The position numbers and the translations under genes were made by a program. From the NCBI RefSeq assembly GCF_016862435.1, contig NZ_BOMY01000050.1:186001-250000 (forward strand): a DNA stretch of 64,000 bases, written 5' to 3'. The notes beneath the pieces were generated by a model. It ran no database searches. It was not told where the DNA came from and worked only from the letters and a program-made list of their open reading frames with translations. Below are positions 51,533 through 58,801 of this stretch, in pieces. This DNA is from Paractinoplanes tereljensis (lineage in GTDB: Bacteria; Actinomycetota; Actinomycetes; Mycobacteriales; Micromonosporaceae). Every line of letters starts with the position of its first letter. Positions within the stretch are counted from its first letter, which is position 1.

Positions 51533-52423
51533 GTGAGCGCGGGTTCGCAGGAGGAGGCACCGGGCAGCGGCCCCACAGTGCTGCGCATCCTGCTCGGCGC
51601 CCAGCTCCGCCGCTTGCGGGAAGCCAAGGCGATCACCCGAGAAGATGCCGGGTGGGAGATCCGAGCCTCGGGTTCGAAGATCAGCCGCATGGAGCTCGGG
51701 CGGGTCAGCTTCAAGGAGCGCGACGTCGCCGACCTGTTGACTCTTTACGGGGTCAACGACAACGACGAGCGCGAGGCTCTGCTCGTGCTGGCCCGGCAGG
51801 CCAACAACCCGGGTTGGTGGCAGCAGTTCAGCGACATCCTGCCCGGCTGGTTCCAGTCCTACCTGGGCCTGGAGGCGGCGGCCTCGCTGCTGCGCACCTA
51901 TGAGGTGCAGTTCGTCCCCGGTCTGCTGCAGACTCCGGACTACGCGCGGGCCGTCATCATGCTCGGCCACGCCGGCGTCACCCCGGAGGAGATGGACCGC
52001 CGGGTCGAGCTGCGCCGCCAGCGGCAGCAGATCCTCGACCGGCCCGACGCTCCCCAGCTGTGGGCGGTCATCGACGAGGCCGTGCTGCGTCGCCCGATCG
52101 GTGGCATCGACGTGATGCGGGCGCAGATCGAGTTCCTGATCGAGGCGGCCAAGAAGCCGAACGTCCGGTTGCAGATCATTCCGTTCCACGCGGGTGGCCA
52201 CGCCGCCGCGGGCGGGCCGTTCGCGATCCTGCGCTTCCCGGAGCCGGAACTCCCCGACGTGGTCTATGTCGAGCAGCTGACCAGCGCGATCTACCTGGAC
52301 AAGCGCGAAGACGTCGACCAGTACGCCATGGCGATGGAGCGGGTCTGTATCGACGCCGAGCCGCCCAACCACACGCCGGAGATCCTCGGCAAGCTGCTCC
52401 ACGAGGTCGGCCGCCCGGCCTGA
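51533..52423 (+). CDS. XRE-family regulator with DUF5753 domain
   Basis: A 296-residue protein: N-terminal helix-turn-helix (LGAQLRRLREAKAITREDAG, ASGSKISRMELGR) and C-terminal DUF5753 (WWQQFSDILPGWFQSYLGLE, VQFVPGLLQTPDYARAVI, VYVEQLTSAIYLD). This family in Streptomyces and Actinoplanes is coupled to DUF397 genes and functions in development or antibiotic regulation, often as a toxin-antitoxin-like pair. I chose the GTG at 51533, with GAGGAG just upstream. A terminator and then a convergent DUF397 gene follow. Confidence 0.93.
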   Translation: MSAGSQEEAPGSGPTVLRILLGAQLRRLREAKAITREDAGWEIRASGSKISRMELGRVSFKERDVADLLTLYGVNDNDEREALLVLARQANNPGWWQQFSDILPGWFQSYLGLEAAASLLRTYEVQFVPGLLQTPDYARAVIMLGHAGVTPEEMDRRVELRRQRQQILDRPDAPQLWAVIDEAVLRRPIGGIDVMRAQIEFLIEAAKKPNVRLQIIPFHAGGHAAAGGPFAILRFPEPELPDVVYVEQLTSAIYLDKREDVDQYAMAMERVCIDAEPPNHTPEILGKLLHEVGRPA

Positions 52424-52439
52424 CTTCACTCCAGACAGC

Positions 52440-52469
52440 ACTCAGGCCCGCCAACCGGCGGGCCTGAGT
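52440..52469 (+). terminator. Terminator between the convergent XRE and DUF397 genes
   Basis: A 13-bp perfect stem (ACTCAGGCCCGCC with its complement) and an AACC loop, followed by CGTTTATGG. It is suitable for both directions. Confidence 0.85.
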
Positions 52470-52491
52470 CGTTTATGGAGCACTGCGTGGC

Positions 52492-52725
52492 CTAGGCGAG
52501 CAGGTTGTCGAAGTCCCCGTCGCGAACCCCGCCGAGGAAGGCCTCGATCTCGGCCGGCGTGTAGATGAGGGCCGGGCCCTCGGGGTCCCGCGAGTTGCGG
52601 AAGGCGACCTCGCCGGAAGGCAGCAGCGCGGCCTCGACGCAGTTGCCGCTGGGGTTGCTCCGCCGGCTCTTCTGCCAGGTGACACCGTCCAACTGGCCGG
52701 CCGGGATGCCGTTAACCGCGTTCAT
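52492..52725 (-). CDS. DUF397 protein
   Basis: A 77-residue DUF397 protein with the core VTWQKSRRSNPSGNCVEAAL, VAFRNSRDPEGPALIYTPAE and FLGGVRDGDFD. DUF397 proteins are the usual partners of XRE/DUF5753 regulators and probably antagonise them. Here the two genes are convergent, not in tandem. Its upstream region carries copy 2 of the 53-bp element. GGGAG lies a few bases before the ATG. Confidence 0.93.
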   Translation of the reverse strand: MNAVNGIPAGQLDGVTWQKSRRSNPSGNCVEAALLPSGEVAFRNSRDPEGPALIYTPAEIEAFLGGVRDGDFDNLLA

Positions 52726-52805
52726 TTGAAACTCCCTTGGTTTGCTCCGGTCGGGGATCGTCCGGAGGCGGTGCTCTCTCGTGGCTACGGCCGCATCACA
52801 CGTTG

Positions 52806-52858
52806 TGCAAATGCACGTGCATTTGGCCTTGCGTACTCACGTGATTGTGAGCATGATA
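52806..52858 (-). promoter_or_regulatory. Duplicated promoter-leader element, copy 2 (upstream of DUF397 gene)
   Basis: On the minus strand it reads TATCAT, a 19-bp middle, CGCAAGGCC, AAA, TGCACGTGCATTTGCA, the same order and spacing as copy 1. The core forms a perfect 18-bp palindrome here (CAAATGCACGTGCATTTG). It lies 80 bases before the DUF397 start and points toward it. Confidence 0.6.
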
Positions 52859-52988
52859 ACGCACGTACACACTCCAAGGGGTGTCACTTAGGGTGACATC
52901 TTTGAGTGACGGGTCGGTCGCGGAAACGGCGTCTGCGGCCTCGGCGCGAGGCTCCCTGGCGGGGGCGTCCAAGCGAGAGGTGCGGAAG

Positions 52989-53243
52989 ATGTCGATTCCC
53001 AATATCGGTCCCGAGCATGCTGATCACGGTGACCCCGAAGGAGTGGAAACACCTCGGAGGGGAAACCCGGCGCTCGTCTTCCGCGACGAGCCGCTGACTG
53101 ACGACATGGCGGCGGCGACAACTCGTGCCGTCGCCGTGACGCACCGTTTTGGTGGTGTCAGGTATGCCCTGACCCGCCCCGATGCTGCGGTGGCCGAGCG
53201 CCGGCCGCCGGCCGAGGAGGATGATTCCGACGCGCGCGAGTGA
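52989..53243 (+). CDS. Small acidic hypothetical protein
   Basis: An 84-residue protein starting at an ATG with GAGAGG eight bases upstream. It has an acidic start (MSIPNIGPEHADHGDPEG), a central NPALVFRDEPLTDDMAAATT and a charged tail (PPAEEDDSDARE). No family is recognised. Its end overlaps the next gene by 23 bases. Confidence 0.55.
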   Translation: MSIPNIGPEHADHGDPEGVETPRRGNPALVFRDEPLTDDMAAATTRAVAVTHRFGGVRYALTRPDAAVAERRPPAEEDDSDARE

Positions 53244-53592
53244 CCTCGTCCGTTGCGCGCGGAGCCGACGTGCCGGGCACCTTCCCGGCCCTCCGGTCCC
53301 CGTGCCGACGGCCCTGATCTTCCGCGGTGGCCGGCTCCTGCCGCGGCAGCCGCGCTGGCCCGCGCAGGAGTTCGCCGAGTCGGACTATCGTCATGGTTCT
53401 GGCAGCCTTCGGTTACGCATCGTGCACATCGAGTGGGCAGGCTCGGTCGTGCGCGACGGCACCACGTGGCTCGAGGCCGAGGCTGAGGAGCTCGATGCGG
53501 CCGGCCACAGTGCCGGCCGCCGTCAGGTTTTCATTCGTGCGGAGCGACTACCGGCCCCGCTGGCACGCAAGCGACCGCGATTGCGGGTGTAA
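53221..53592 (+). CDS. Hypothetical protein
   Basis: A 123-residue basic protein, unknown family. The C-terminal 90 residues look structured (ALIFRGGRLLPRQPRWPAQE, LRLRIVHIEWAGSVVRDGTT, GRRQVFIRAERLPAP). The ATG at 53221 directly follows GAGGAGG with no spacer, so the true start may be the GTG at 53302. The stop codon lies in a hairpin. Confidence 0.5.
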   Translation: MIPTRASDLVRCARSRRAGHLPGPPVPVPTALIFRGGRLLPRQPRWPAQEFAESDYRHGSGSLRLRIVHIEWAGSVVRDGTTWLEAEAEELDAAGHSAGRRQVFIRAERLPAPLARKRPRLRV

Positions 53593-53607
53593 CGCCGTAA
53601 CACCCGC
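53583..53607 (+). terminator. Hairpin over the stop codon of the 53221 gene
   Basis: An 8-bp stem GCGGGTGT with ACACCCGC and a nine-base loop containing the stop codon. Confidence 0.5.
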
Positions 53608-53760
53608 GAGGCGCTCCGAATAGGACGCCATCCCCGACGCCGGTCGGGCGGTCCGGTTCCCCCGTGCCAGGCCGCTCGACCGGTCCACCCCGCAGTTGCA
53701 CCACGCCGACGAGGGGTCGGCCGGCGAGGTGCGGCGGCGGACAGCCTTACCCCACATAAA

Positions 53761-53792
53761 GGGGGTCAGGGGCCCGCTCGCCTCTGACCCCC
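53761..53792 (-). terminator. Terminator of the methyltransferase gene
   Basis: A 12-bp stem (GGGGGTCAG and complement, one mismatch) with an eight-base loop, followed on the minus strand by TTTATG, 9 bases after the methyltransferase stop. Confidence 0.75.
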
Positions 53793-53800
53793 GCAAAAAG

Positions 53801-54610
53801 TCAGGGCTTGCGAGCCACTCCGGCCCAGTAGTAGGCCGCCTCGGGGTTCTCCACCGGGGCGTCCGGGCGCCAGCTCGACACCGGCACCAGACCCGGGTCG
53901 AGCAGTTCCCAGTCGCCGAAGAAGCGCCGCACCGCCTCCTGCGAACGGGCCACCAGCGTCATGCCGGCGCCGGTCGCGGCGTCGACCGCCTGGTTGACCT
54001 CGTCGGGTGCGAAATCGGCGGTCGGATGGGTGATCGCCAGGCAACTGCCGGACGGCATCGCGTCGCGCAGCGCGCCGACAAGCGTCCACGGGTCGTCGCT
54101 GTCGGACAGCAGCATCAGGATGGCGATCAGGGTGAGGCCGACCGGCTCGTCGGACCGCAGCGTGTCGCGCAGGACCTTGTCCTCAAGGATGGAGGCTGCA
54201 TCGCGGAGGTCGGCCGAAATGTACTCACTGCGGCCCTCCGGCTTGCTGACCATCAGGGCGCGCGCGTGCACCAGCACGATCGGGTCATTGTCCACATAGA
54301 CCACCCGCGCCGACGGCTCGAGTTGCTGGGCGATCTCGTGCAGGTTGGGCCGGGTCGGAATGCCGGTGCCGATGTCCAGGAACTGCCGGATGCCCTCCTT
54401 GGCGACCAGATCACGGGCCACCCGGTGGACGAACTTGCGGTTTTCGCCGGCCATGTAGCGCATGCCGGGGATCGCCTGGATCATCGCCTCGCCGACCGCC
54501 CGATCGACCGCGAAGTTGTCCTTGCCGCCGAGCCAGTAGTCGTAGATGCGGGCCGAATGGGGCACGTTGATGTTGACCCCCGGCGGCGCGACCTCGTTGC
54601 CCTGGTGCAC
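53801..54610 (-). CDS. SAM-dependent methyltransferase of the DUF574 (Methyltransf_19) family
   Basis: A 269-residue protein of an actinobacterial family: VPHSARIYDYWLGGKDNFAVDR at the N-terminus, the SAM-binding FLDIGTGIPTRPNLHEIAQ, VVYVDNDPIVLVHARAL, and YYWAGVARKP at the end. The methyl acceptor is unknown for the family. These genes are very often found near XRE/DUF397 genes, as here. The GTG start has GGAGG nine bases upstream. Confidence 0.92.
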   Translation of the reverse strand: MHQGNEVAPPGVNINVPHSARIYDYWLGGKDNFAVDRAVGEAMIQAIPGMRYMAGENRKFVHRVARDLVAKEGIRQFLDIGTGIPTRPNLHEIAQQLEPSARVVYVDNDPIVLVHARALMVSKPEGRSEYISADLRDAASILEDKVLRDTLRSDEPVGLTLIAILMLLSDSDDPWTLVGALRDAMPSGSCLAITHPTADFAPDEVNQAVDAATGAGMTLVARSQEAVRRFFGDWELLDPGLVPVSSWRPDAPVENPEAAYYWAGVARKP

Positions 54611-54754
54611 GACCCCGACCCTCCTAGCCCCTAACGGCGACCCTCGCTCAACCCCCGCGTGGGTCGATGTCCGTCAGTGGCGTAAGGGTAGCCGCTCCGA
54701 CTGTGGAAGGCCGCCTATGATGCGCATCCGATAACTACGGAGAGGAACCGCAGC

Positions 54755-56329
54755 TCACGCCGCGGGGGCTCGGCGTGTCCGACCAGAATCGGTCATCGAC
54801 GAGACGACGCGGTCGCGTCCGCCGTGCTTGGCGGCGTACAGATGACTGTCCGCAATGGACAGCAGGGCGGCCTGAGTGGGGTTCGGGGTGTCGCCCAAGC
54901 CGGCGACGCCGATGCTCACCGTAACCGGAAGACCGGCGGTGAGTGGTTGCCAGTCGTGGCCCCGCACCGCCCTCCGGAGATCGTCGAGCACCCCGGTCGC
55001 CCGGTCGACCGGCGTTCCGGGCAGCGCCAGCAGGAACTCCTCGCCGCCCATCCGCACCACGAAACCGCCCGGCGCGGTCTCGGCCAGCCACCGCTCCAGC
55101 AGCCGGGCCACCCGCACCAGCACCAGGTCGCCGACCTCGTGCGAGAGCCGGTCGTTGATGCGCTTGTAGTGGTCGAGATCGACCATCGCCACGGTCAGCT
55201 CGGGATCGGTCTCGATCAGGCCGGGCAGCTGCTCGTTGAGGAAGCGCCGATTGCGCAGGCCGGTCAACGGGTCGCGACGGGCCTGCTCGCGGAACCGTTC
55301 GGCCTCCTGGCGGGCCTCGGTGGTCTCGAACATCGCCTGCCGGGTGCGGGCCTGCGCCTCCCGCTGGATCGAGTGCTGCTTGATGTGCGCGGCGAAGAAC
55401 TCCTTGTGCGCCGCGAACGCCTCGGCGAACTCGCCCCGCGCCGCGTACAGCTCGGCCTGCTCCTGATGCAGTCGGACCAGGACATGGCCGAGCTCGCGCT
55501 CGGCGCAGAGGCGCCGGGAGGCGTTGAGGCTGCGCTGGGCCCGGGCGTACGCCATCAGGCCGCGCTGGGCCCGGGCCAGGGTGAGCAGGTATTCGGGCAG
55601 CGCGTCGGCGTCGTCCTGGCTGCCGTCGTGATGCTGGTCGAGGCAGCTCATCAGGGTGCGCTCGGCGTCGGCGAACTGGCCGTTCTCGATCTGGATGGCG
55701 CCGATCGTGTCGAGCAGCGCGGCGTCCAGCTCGAAGCCGTGCTCGGCGGCGTGCCGCTGCAGCCGGGCCGCGACCTGCTGGGCGCGTTCGTGCTGGCCGG
55801 CCGCCAACTCGGCGTACGCGAAGTTGTTCAGGACCGCCAGCTGCAGATCGGGACGCTTCAGCCGGCGGGCGAGATCGGCGGCCTGCCGGTAGCGCAGGCG
55901 GGCCGCGTCCATCGACCCGGCCAGGCTGAGCGCGTCGGCCAGCTTGGCCCGGTGCCAGATCCGCATGTGATCGGTGGCGGTGTCGTCGAGCAGCTCGACG
56001 CTGAGCACCGAGTGCTCCAGGCACTGGGCGGCGTCGCCGAGGTGCCGGTGGATATTGGCCCAGACCAGGTGGGTGCGGGCGGTGAGCTGCCGGGCCTCGT
56101 GCTCGACGGCCCACTGGTGGACCTTCCAGATGCGTGCGGCCGCGCCGGCCAGGTCGCCGGCCCGCATGTGCAGGTTGGCCTGGCTGAGCCGGGCCCGGGC
56201 GACGAGCAACTCGTCGCCGATCTCGCGGGCCTGCCGCTCAAGGTCGACGGCTTGCTCGAGCATGGCGGCGGCGTCCCAGTTGATTTCGTCTTCGAGTTCG
56301 AGCAGGGCCGCAGACAGTCGGTCGTCCAA
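54755..56329 (-). CDS. Diguanylate cyclase with N-terminal TPR region
   Basis: A 524-residue cytoplasmic protein. The first 320 residues are TPR-like helix pairs (for example LLVARARLSQANLHMRAGDL, LAVLNNFAYAELAAGQHERA), then a short coiled coil (EARQEAERFREQARRDPLTG) leads into a GGDEF domain with an active GGEEF motif. It should make cyclic di-GMP. The residues where the inhibitory RxxD site would be read APGG, so product inhibition through that site is not expected. No membrane helix is present. I used the TTG at 56329 with AAGGGTGGG upstream; a TTG 33 bases earlier is possible. Confidence 0.88.
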   Translation of the reverse strand: MDDRLSAALLELEDEINWDAAAMLEQAVDLERQAREIGDELLVARARLSQANLHMRAGDLAGAAARIWKVHQWAVEHEARQLTARTHLVWANIHRHLGDAAQCLEHSVLSVELLDDTATDHMRIWHRAKLADALSLAGSMDAARLRYRQAADLARRLKRPDLQLAVLNNFAYAELAAGQHERAQQVAARLQRHAAEHGFELDAALLDTIGAIQIENGQFADAERTLMSCLDQHHDGSQDDADALPEYLLTLARAQRGLMAYARAQRSLNASRRLCAERELGHVLVRLHQEQAELYAARGEFAEAFAAHKEFFAAHIKQHSIQREAQARTRQAMFETTEARQEAERFREQARRDPLTGLRNRRFLNEQLPGLIETDPELTVAMVDLDHYKRINDRLSHEVGDLVLVRVARLLERWLAETAPGGFVVRMGGEEFLLALPGTPVDRATGVLDDLRRAVRGHDWQPLTAGLPVTVSIGVAGLGDTPNPTQAALLSIADSHLYAAKHGGRDRVVSSMTDSGRTRRAPAA

Positions 56330-56416
56330 GATCCCACCCTTCGATAAGCGCTCCGTTCCCAAAGGCTAGCTCTGGGTAAGCGCAAGATCCCAGGAGTGAG
56401 TGCGTGATCCAGCAAA

Positions 56417-56448
56417 CAGCGGCGCCCCCTGGGAAGGGGGCGCCGCTG
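56417..56448 (-). terminator. Terminator after the MFS transporter gene
   Basis: A 14-bp perfect stem (CAGCGGCGCCCCCT with its complement) and a GGGA loop, 11 bases past the transporter stop on the minus strand. Confidence 0.85.
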
Positions 56449-56459
56449 GAGGAAGCGGA

Positions 56460-58022
56460 TCAGCGGGCGAGGGCCGGCTCCTTGCTCTCCTCATTCAACG
56501 AGGGCGCGCCCAGGTCGACCGTTGAGCGCAGGTCGGTGGGCTTCATGAACGCGGCGGCCACCACGCCGACCACGGCGACGGCCGCCGAGATCAGGAAGAT
56601 GTGCCCGGTCGCGTCGCCGTAGGCCGCGCGGACCAGGTGCTGGATCGCGTCCGGCAGGACTGAGAGGTTCAGGCTGCTCGACGAGGCGGCGCTGCCGCTC
56701 GACGACATGCCGGCGGCCGCCAGCTCGTGGGTCAGGTTGTCGGTGACCCGGTGGGCCAGGACCGCGCCCAGCACCGAGACGCCGATCGTGCCGCCCAGCG
56801 AACGGAAGAACGCGATCGTCGAGCTGGCCGCGCCGATGTCCTTCAGCGACACCGTGTTCTGCACCGACAGGACCAGGTTCTGCATCGACATGCCCACCCC
56901 GATGCCGACCAGGGCCATCGAGATACCGACGTACCAGAGCGGGGTTTCGTGGTCGAGCATCGACAGGCCGGCGAAGCCGGCGACAAGCACGATCGTGCCG
57001 GCCACGATGTACGGCTTGATCCTGCCGGTCTTGCTGATCAGGCGGCCGGAGATGGTCGAGGAGACCAGCACGCCGGCCATCATCGGGATGGTGAGCAGAC
57101 CCGCCTCGGTGGGGCTGTAGCCGCGGCCGATCTGGAAGTACTGACCGAGGAAGACCGCGCCGCCGAACATGGCCATGCCGACCGAGAGGCTCGCGATGAT
57201 CGCCAGGGCGGTGCCGCGCTTCTTGACGATGTCCAGCGGGACGACCGGCTCGGCGACCCGGGACTCCACCCAGACGGCCAGGGCCAGAAGAACAAGACCA
57301 AGACCGACCATGGCGTACGTCTGCCAAGAGAGCCAAGCGAATGAGCTGTCCACGAACGACACCCAGATCAGCAGGGTGCTGACACCGGCCGCGATGAGGG
57401 TGGCGCCGAGGTAGTCGACCTTGACGTTCTCCCGGCGGATGACCGCGAGGTTCAGCGTCTTCTGCAGCACGACCAGGGCGATGATGGCGATCGGCACGCC
57501 GATGTAGAAGCACCAGCGCCAGCCGAGCCAGGCGGTGTCGACGATGACGCCGCCGAGCAGCGGGCCGCCGACCGTGGCCACCGCCATCACGCCGCCGAGG
57601 TAGCCGTTGTACCGGCCGCGCTCGCGGGGCGGGATCATCGCGGCGATCGCGATCTGGACCAGCGCCTGCACGCCGCCCATGCCGAGGCCCTGGAACGCGC
57701 GGGCGGCGATGAGCTGCGGGGCGGTCTGGGCGAGGCCGGCGACCATCGAGCCGACCACGAACACCACGATCGAGATCTGGACCAGCAGCTTCTTGCTGAA
57801 CAGGTCGGCGAGCTTGCCCCAGATCGGGGTGGACGCGGTGGCGGTGAGCAGGCTGGCGGTGACCACCCAGGTGTACTGGGTCTGGCTGCCGTCGAGCGCC
57901 CCGATGATCGTGGGCAGGGCGGTGGAAACGATGGTCGAGCTGGCCATCGCGACGAAGAGCACCAGCAGGAGGCCGGAGAGTGCCTCCATGATCTGGCGGT
58001 GAGTCATGGGCTTGGCGCTCAT
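56460..58022 (-). CDS. MFS multidrug efflux transporter, 14-helix DHA2 type
   Basis: A 520-residue proton-coupled drug exporter of the EmrB/QacA group with about 14 helices. Landmarks are STIVSTALPTIIGALDGSQT, WGKLADLFSKK (motif A), RAFQGLGMGGVQALVQIA (motif B) and GPLLGGVIVDTAWLGWRW (motif C). The ATG at 58022 follows GGAGG at 7 bases; a longer frame upstream would run through the operators. It is divergent from a TetR gene that most likely represses it. Confidence 0.94.
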   Translation of the reverse strand: MSAKPMTHRQIMEALSGLLLVLFVAMASSTIVSTALPTIIGALDGSQTQYTWVVTASLLTATASTPIWGKLADLFSKKLLVQISIVVFVVGSMVAGLAQTAPQLIAARAFQGLGMGGVQALVQIAIAAMIPPRERGRYNGYLGGVMAVATVGGPLLGGVIVDTAWLGWRWCFYIGVPIAIIALVVLQKTLNLAVIRRENVKVDYLGATLIAAGVSTLLIWVSFVDSSFAWLSWQTYAMVGLGLVLLALAVWVESRVAEPVVPLDIVKKRGTALAIIASLSVGMAMFGGAVFLGQYFQIGRGYSPTEAGLLTIPMMAGVLVSSTISGRLISKTGRIKPYIVAGTIVLVAGFAGLSMLDHETPLWYVGISMALVGIGVGMSMQNLVLSVQNTVSLKDIGAASSTIAFFRSLGGTIGVSVLGAVLAHRVTDNLTHELAAAGMSSSGSAASSSSLNLSVLPDAIQHLVRAAYGDATGHIFLISAAVAVVGVVAAAFMKPTDLRSTVDLGAPSLNEESKEPALAR

Positions 58023-58044
58023 CAAGCAGCCTCCAGCGGACGAG

Positions 58045-58063
58045 TAGTTGTCAGATACAACTA
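58045..58063. promoter_or_regulatory. Inverted repeat between MFS and TetR genes (site 1)
   Basis: TAGTTGT-CAGAT-ACAACTA, a perfect palindrome with a five-base centre, lying around the expected -10 and start of MFS transcription. Probable TetR operator or part of it. Confidence 0.55.
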
Positions 58064-58072
58064 TCGGAGGAC

Positions 58073-58106
58073 GCTTCTCATTGCGCAATCTTTCCCATTG
58101 AGAAGC
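58073..58106. promoter_or_regulatory. Inverted repeat between MFS and TetR genes (site 2)
   Basis: GCTTCTCA and TGAGAAGC half sites, 18 bases apart, flanking an internal ATTGCGCAAT palindrome. The right half overlaps a TTGAGA -35 of the TetR promoter, and TTGCGC on the minus strand could be the MFS -35. It is well placed to control both genes. Confidence 0.6.
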
Positions 58107-58132
58107 AAGTCACACGCCGGTACGCTCAGGGC

Positions 58133-58732
58133 ATGAGCACGACGGCGGAGCCGGGGCTCCGTGAGCGCAAAAAGGCCGCCACCCGGCAGGCCCTGCATGA
58201 GTCGGCGGTCCGGCTCGCGATGGAGCACGGCCTGGACCGGATCACGGTCGAGGCGATCGCCGACGACGCCGGGGTTTCCCGGCGCACGTTCTCGAACTAC
58301 TTCGGGAGCAAAGAGGAAGCGCTGATGTACGGCGACTTCCAGCGGATCCAGCGGCTTGTCGACGCCGTGCGCGCCCGGCCGTCCGACGAGACGCCGTGGC
58401 AGGCGCTCACCGCGGCCGCCGCCGGCTTCAACCACGAGGTCGGCGACCTCGACCCGCGCACGGTGGCGCAGAGCCGGTTGCTGCGCACGCACCCGACGGT
58501 TCTGGCCGCCCAGATGCAAACCTTCGCCGCGGCGGAGCGAGATCTGGCCGCGGAGGTCACGCGCCGATTGAAAGAAGAAGACCCCCGAGGCGTACGGGCG
58601 AGAATGACCGCCGCCACCTTTCTCCTGGCCCTGCGGGTCTCGCTGAACCTGTGGCTCGACGCCCCGGCCGGCACCGCGCTGTGGGATGTCGCGGAAGAGG
58701 CCCTGGCCACCGCGGGCCGCGGACTGGCGTAA
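58133..58732 (+). CDS. TetR-family repressor of the adjacent MFS gene
   Basis: A 199-residue TetR regulator with a helix-turn-helix typical of the family (ITVEAIADDAGVSRRTFSNYFGSKEEAL) and an alpha-helical ligand domain. The promoter is well defined: TTGAGA, 17 bp, TACGCT, with the expected start point at the ATG, so the mRNA is probably leaderless. Two inverted repeats in the divergent gap are the likely binding sites. Confidence 0.93.
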   Translation: MSTTAEPGLRERKKAATRQALHESAVRLAMEHGLDRITVEAIADDAGVSRRTFSNYFGSKEEALMYGDFQRIQRLVDAVRARPSDETPWQALTAAAAGFNHEVGDLDPRTVAQSRLLRTHPTVLAAQMQTFAAAERDLAAEVTRRLKEEDPRGVRARMTAATFLLALRVSLNLWLDAPAGTALWDVAEEALATAGRGLA

Positions 58733-58735
58733 CGA

Positions 58736-58770
58736 GCGCGGCTCCGGGTTTGGGGGACCCGGAGCCGCGC
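58736..58770 (+). terminator. Terminator between TetR and chitinase genes
   Basis: A 14-bp perfect stem (GCGCGGCTCCGGGT with its complement), seven-base loop, followed by TTTCTT. It is a strong terminator for the TetR transcript and may also serve the convergent chitinase. Confidence 0.9.
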
Positions 58771-58801
58771 TTTCTTACCTTTTGGGGATGAGAGGAAAGC
58801 C

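Noticed and set aside
52808..52825. The palindrome CAAATGCACGTGCATTTG as a phage attachment site
   Set aside because: There is no integrase or tRNA gene nearby, and the sequence is part of a longer element shared with another promoter.
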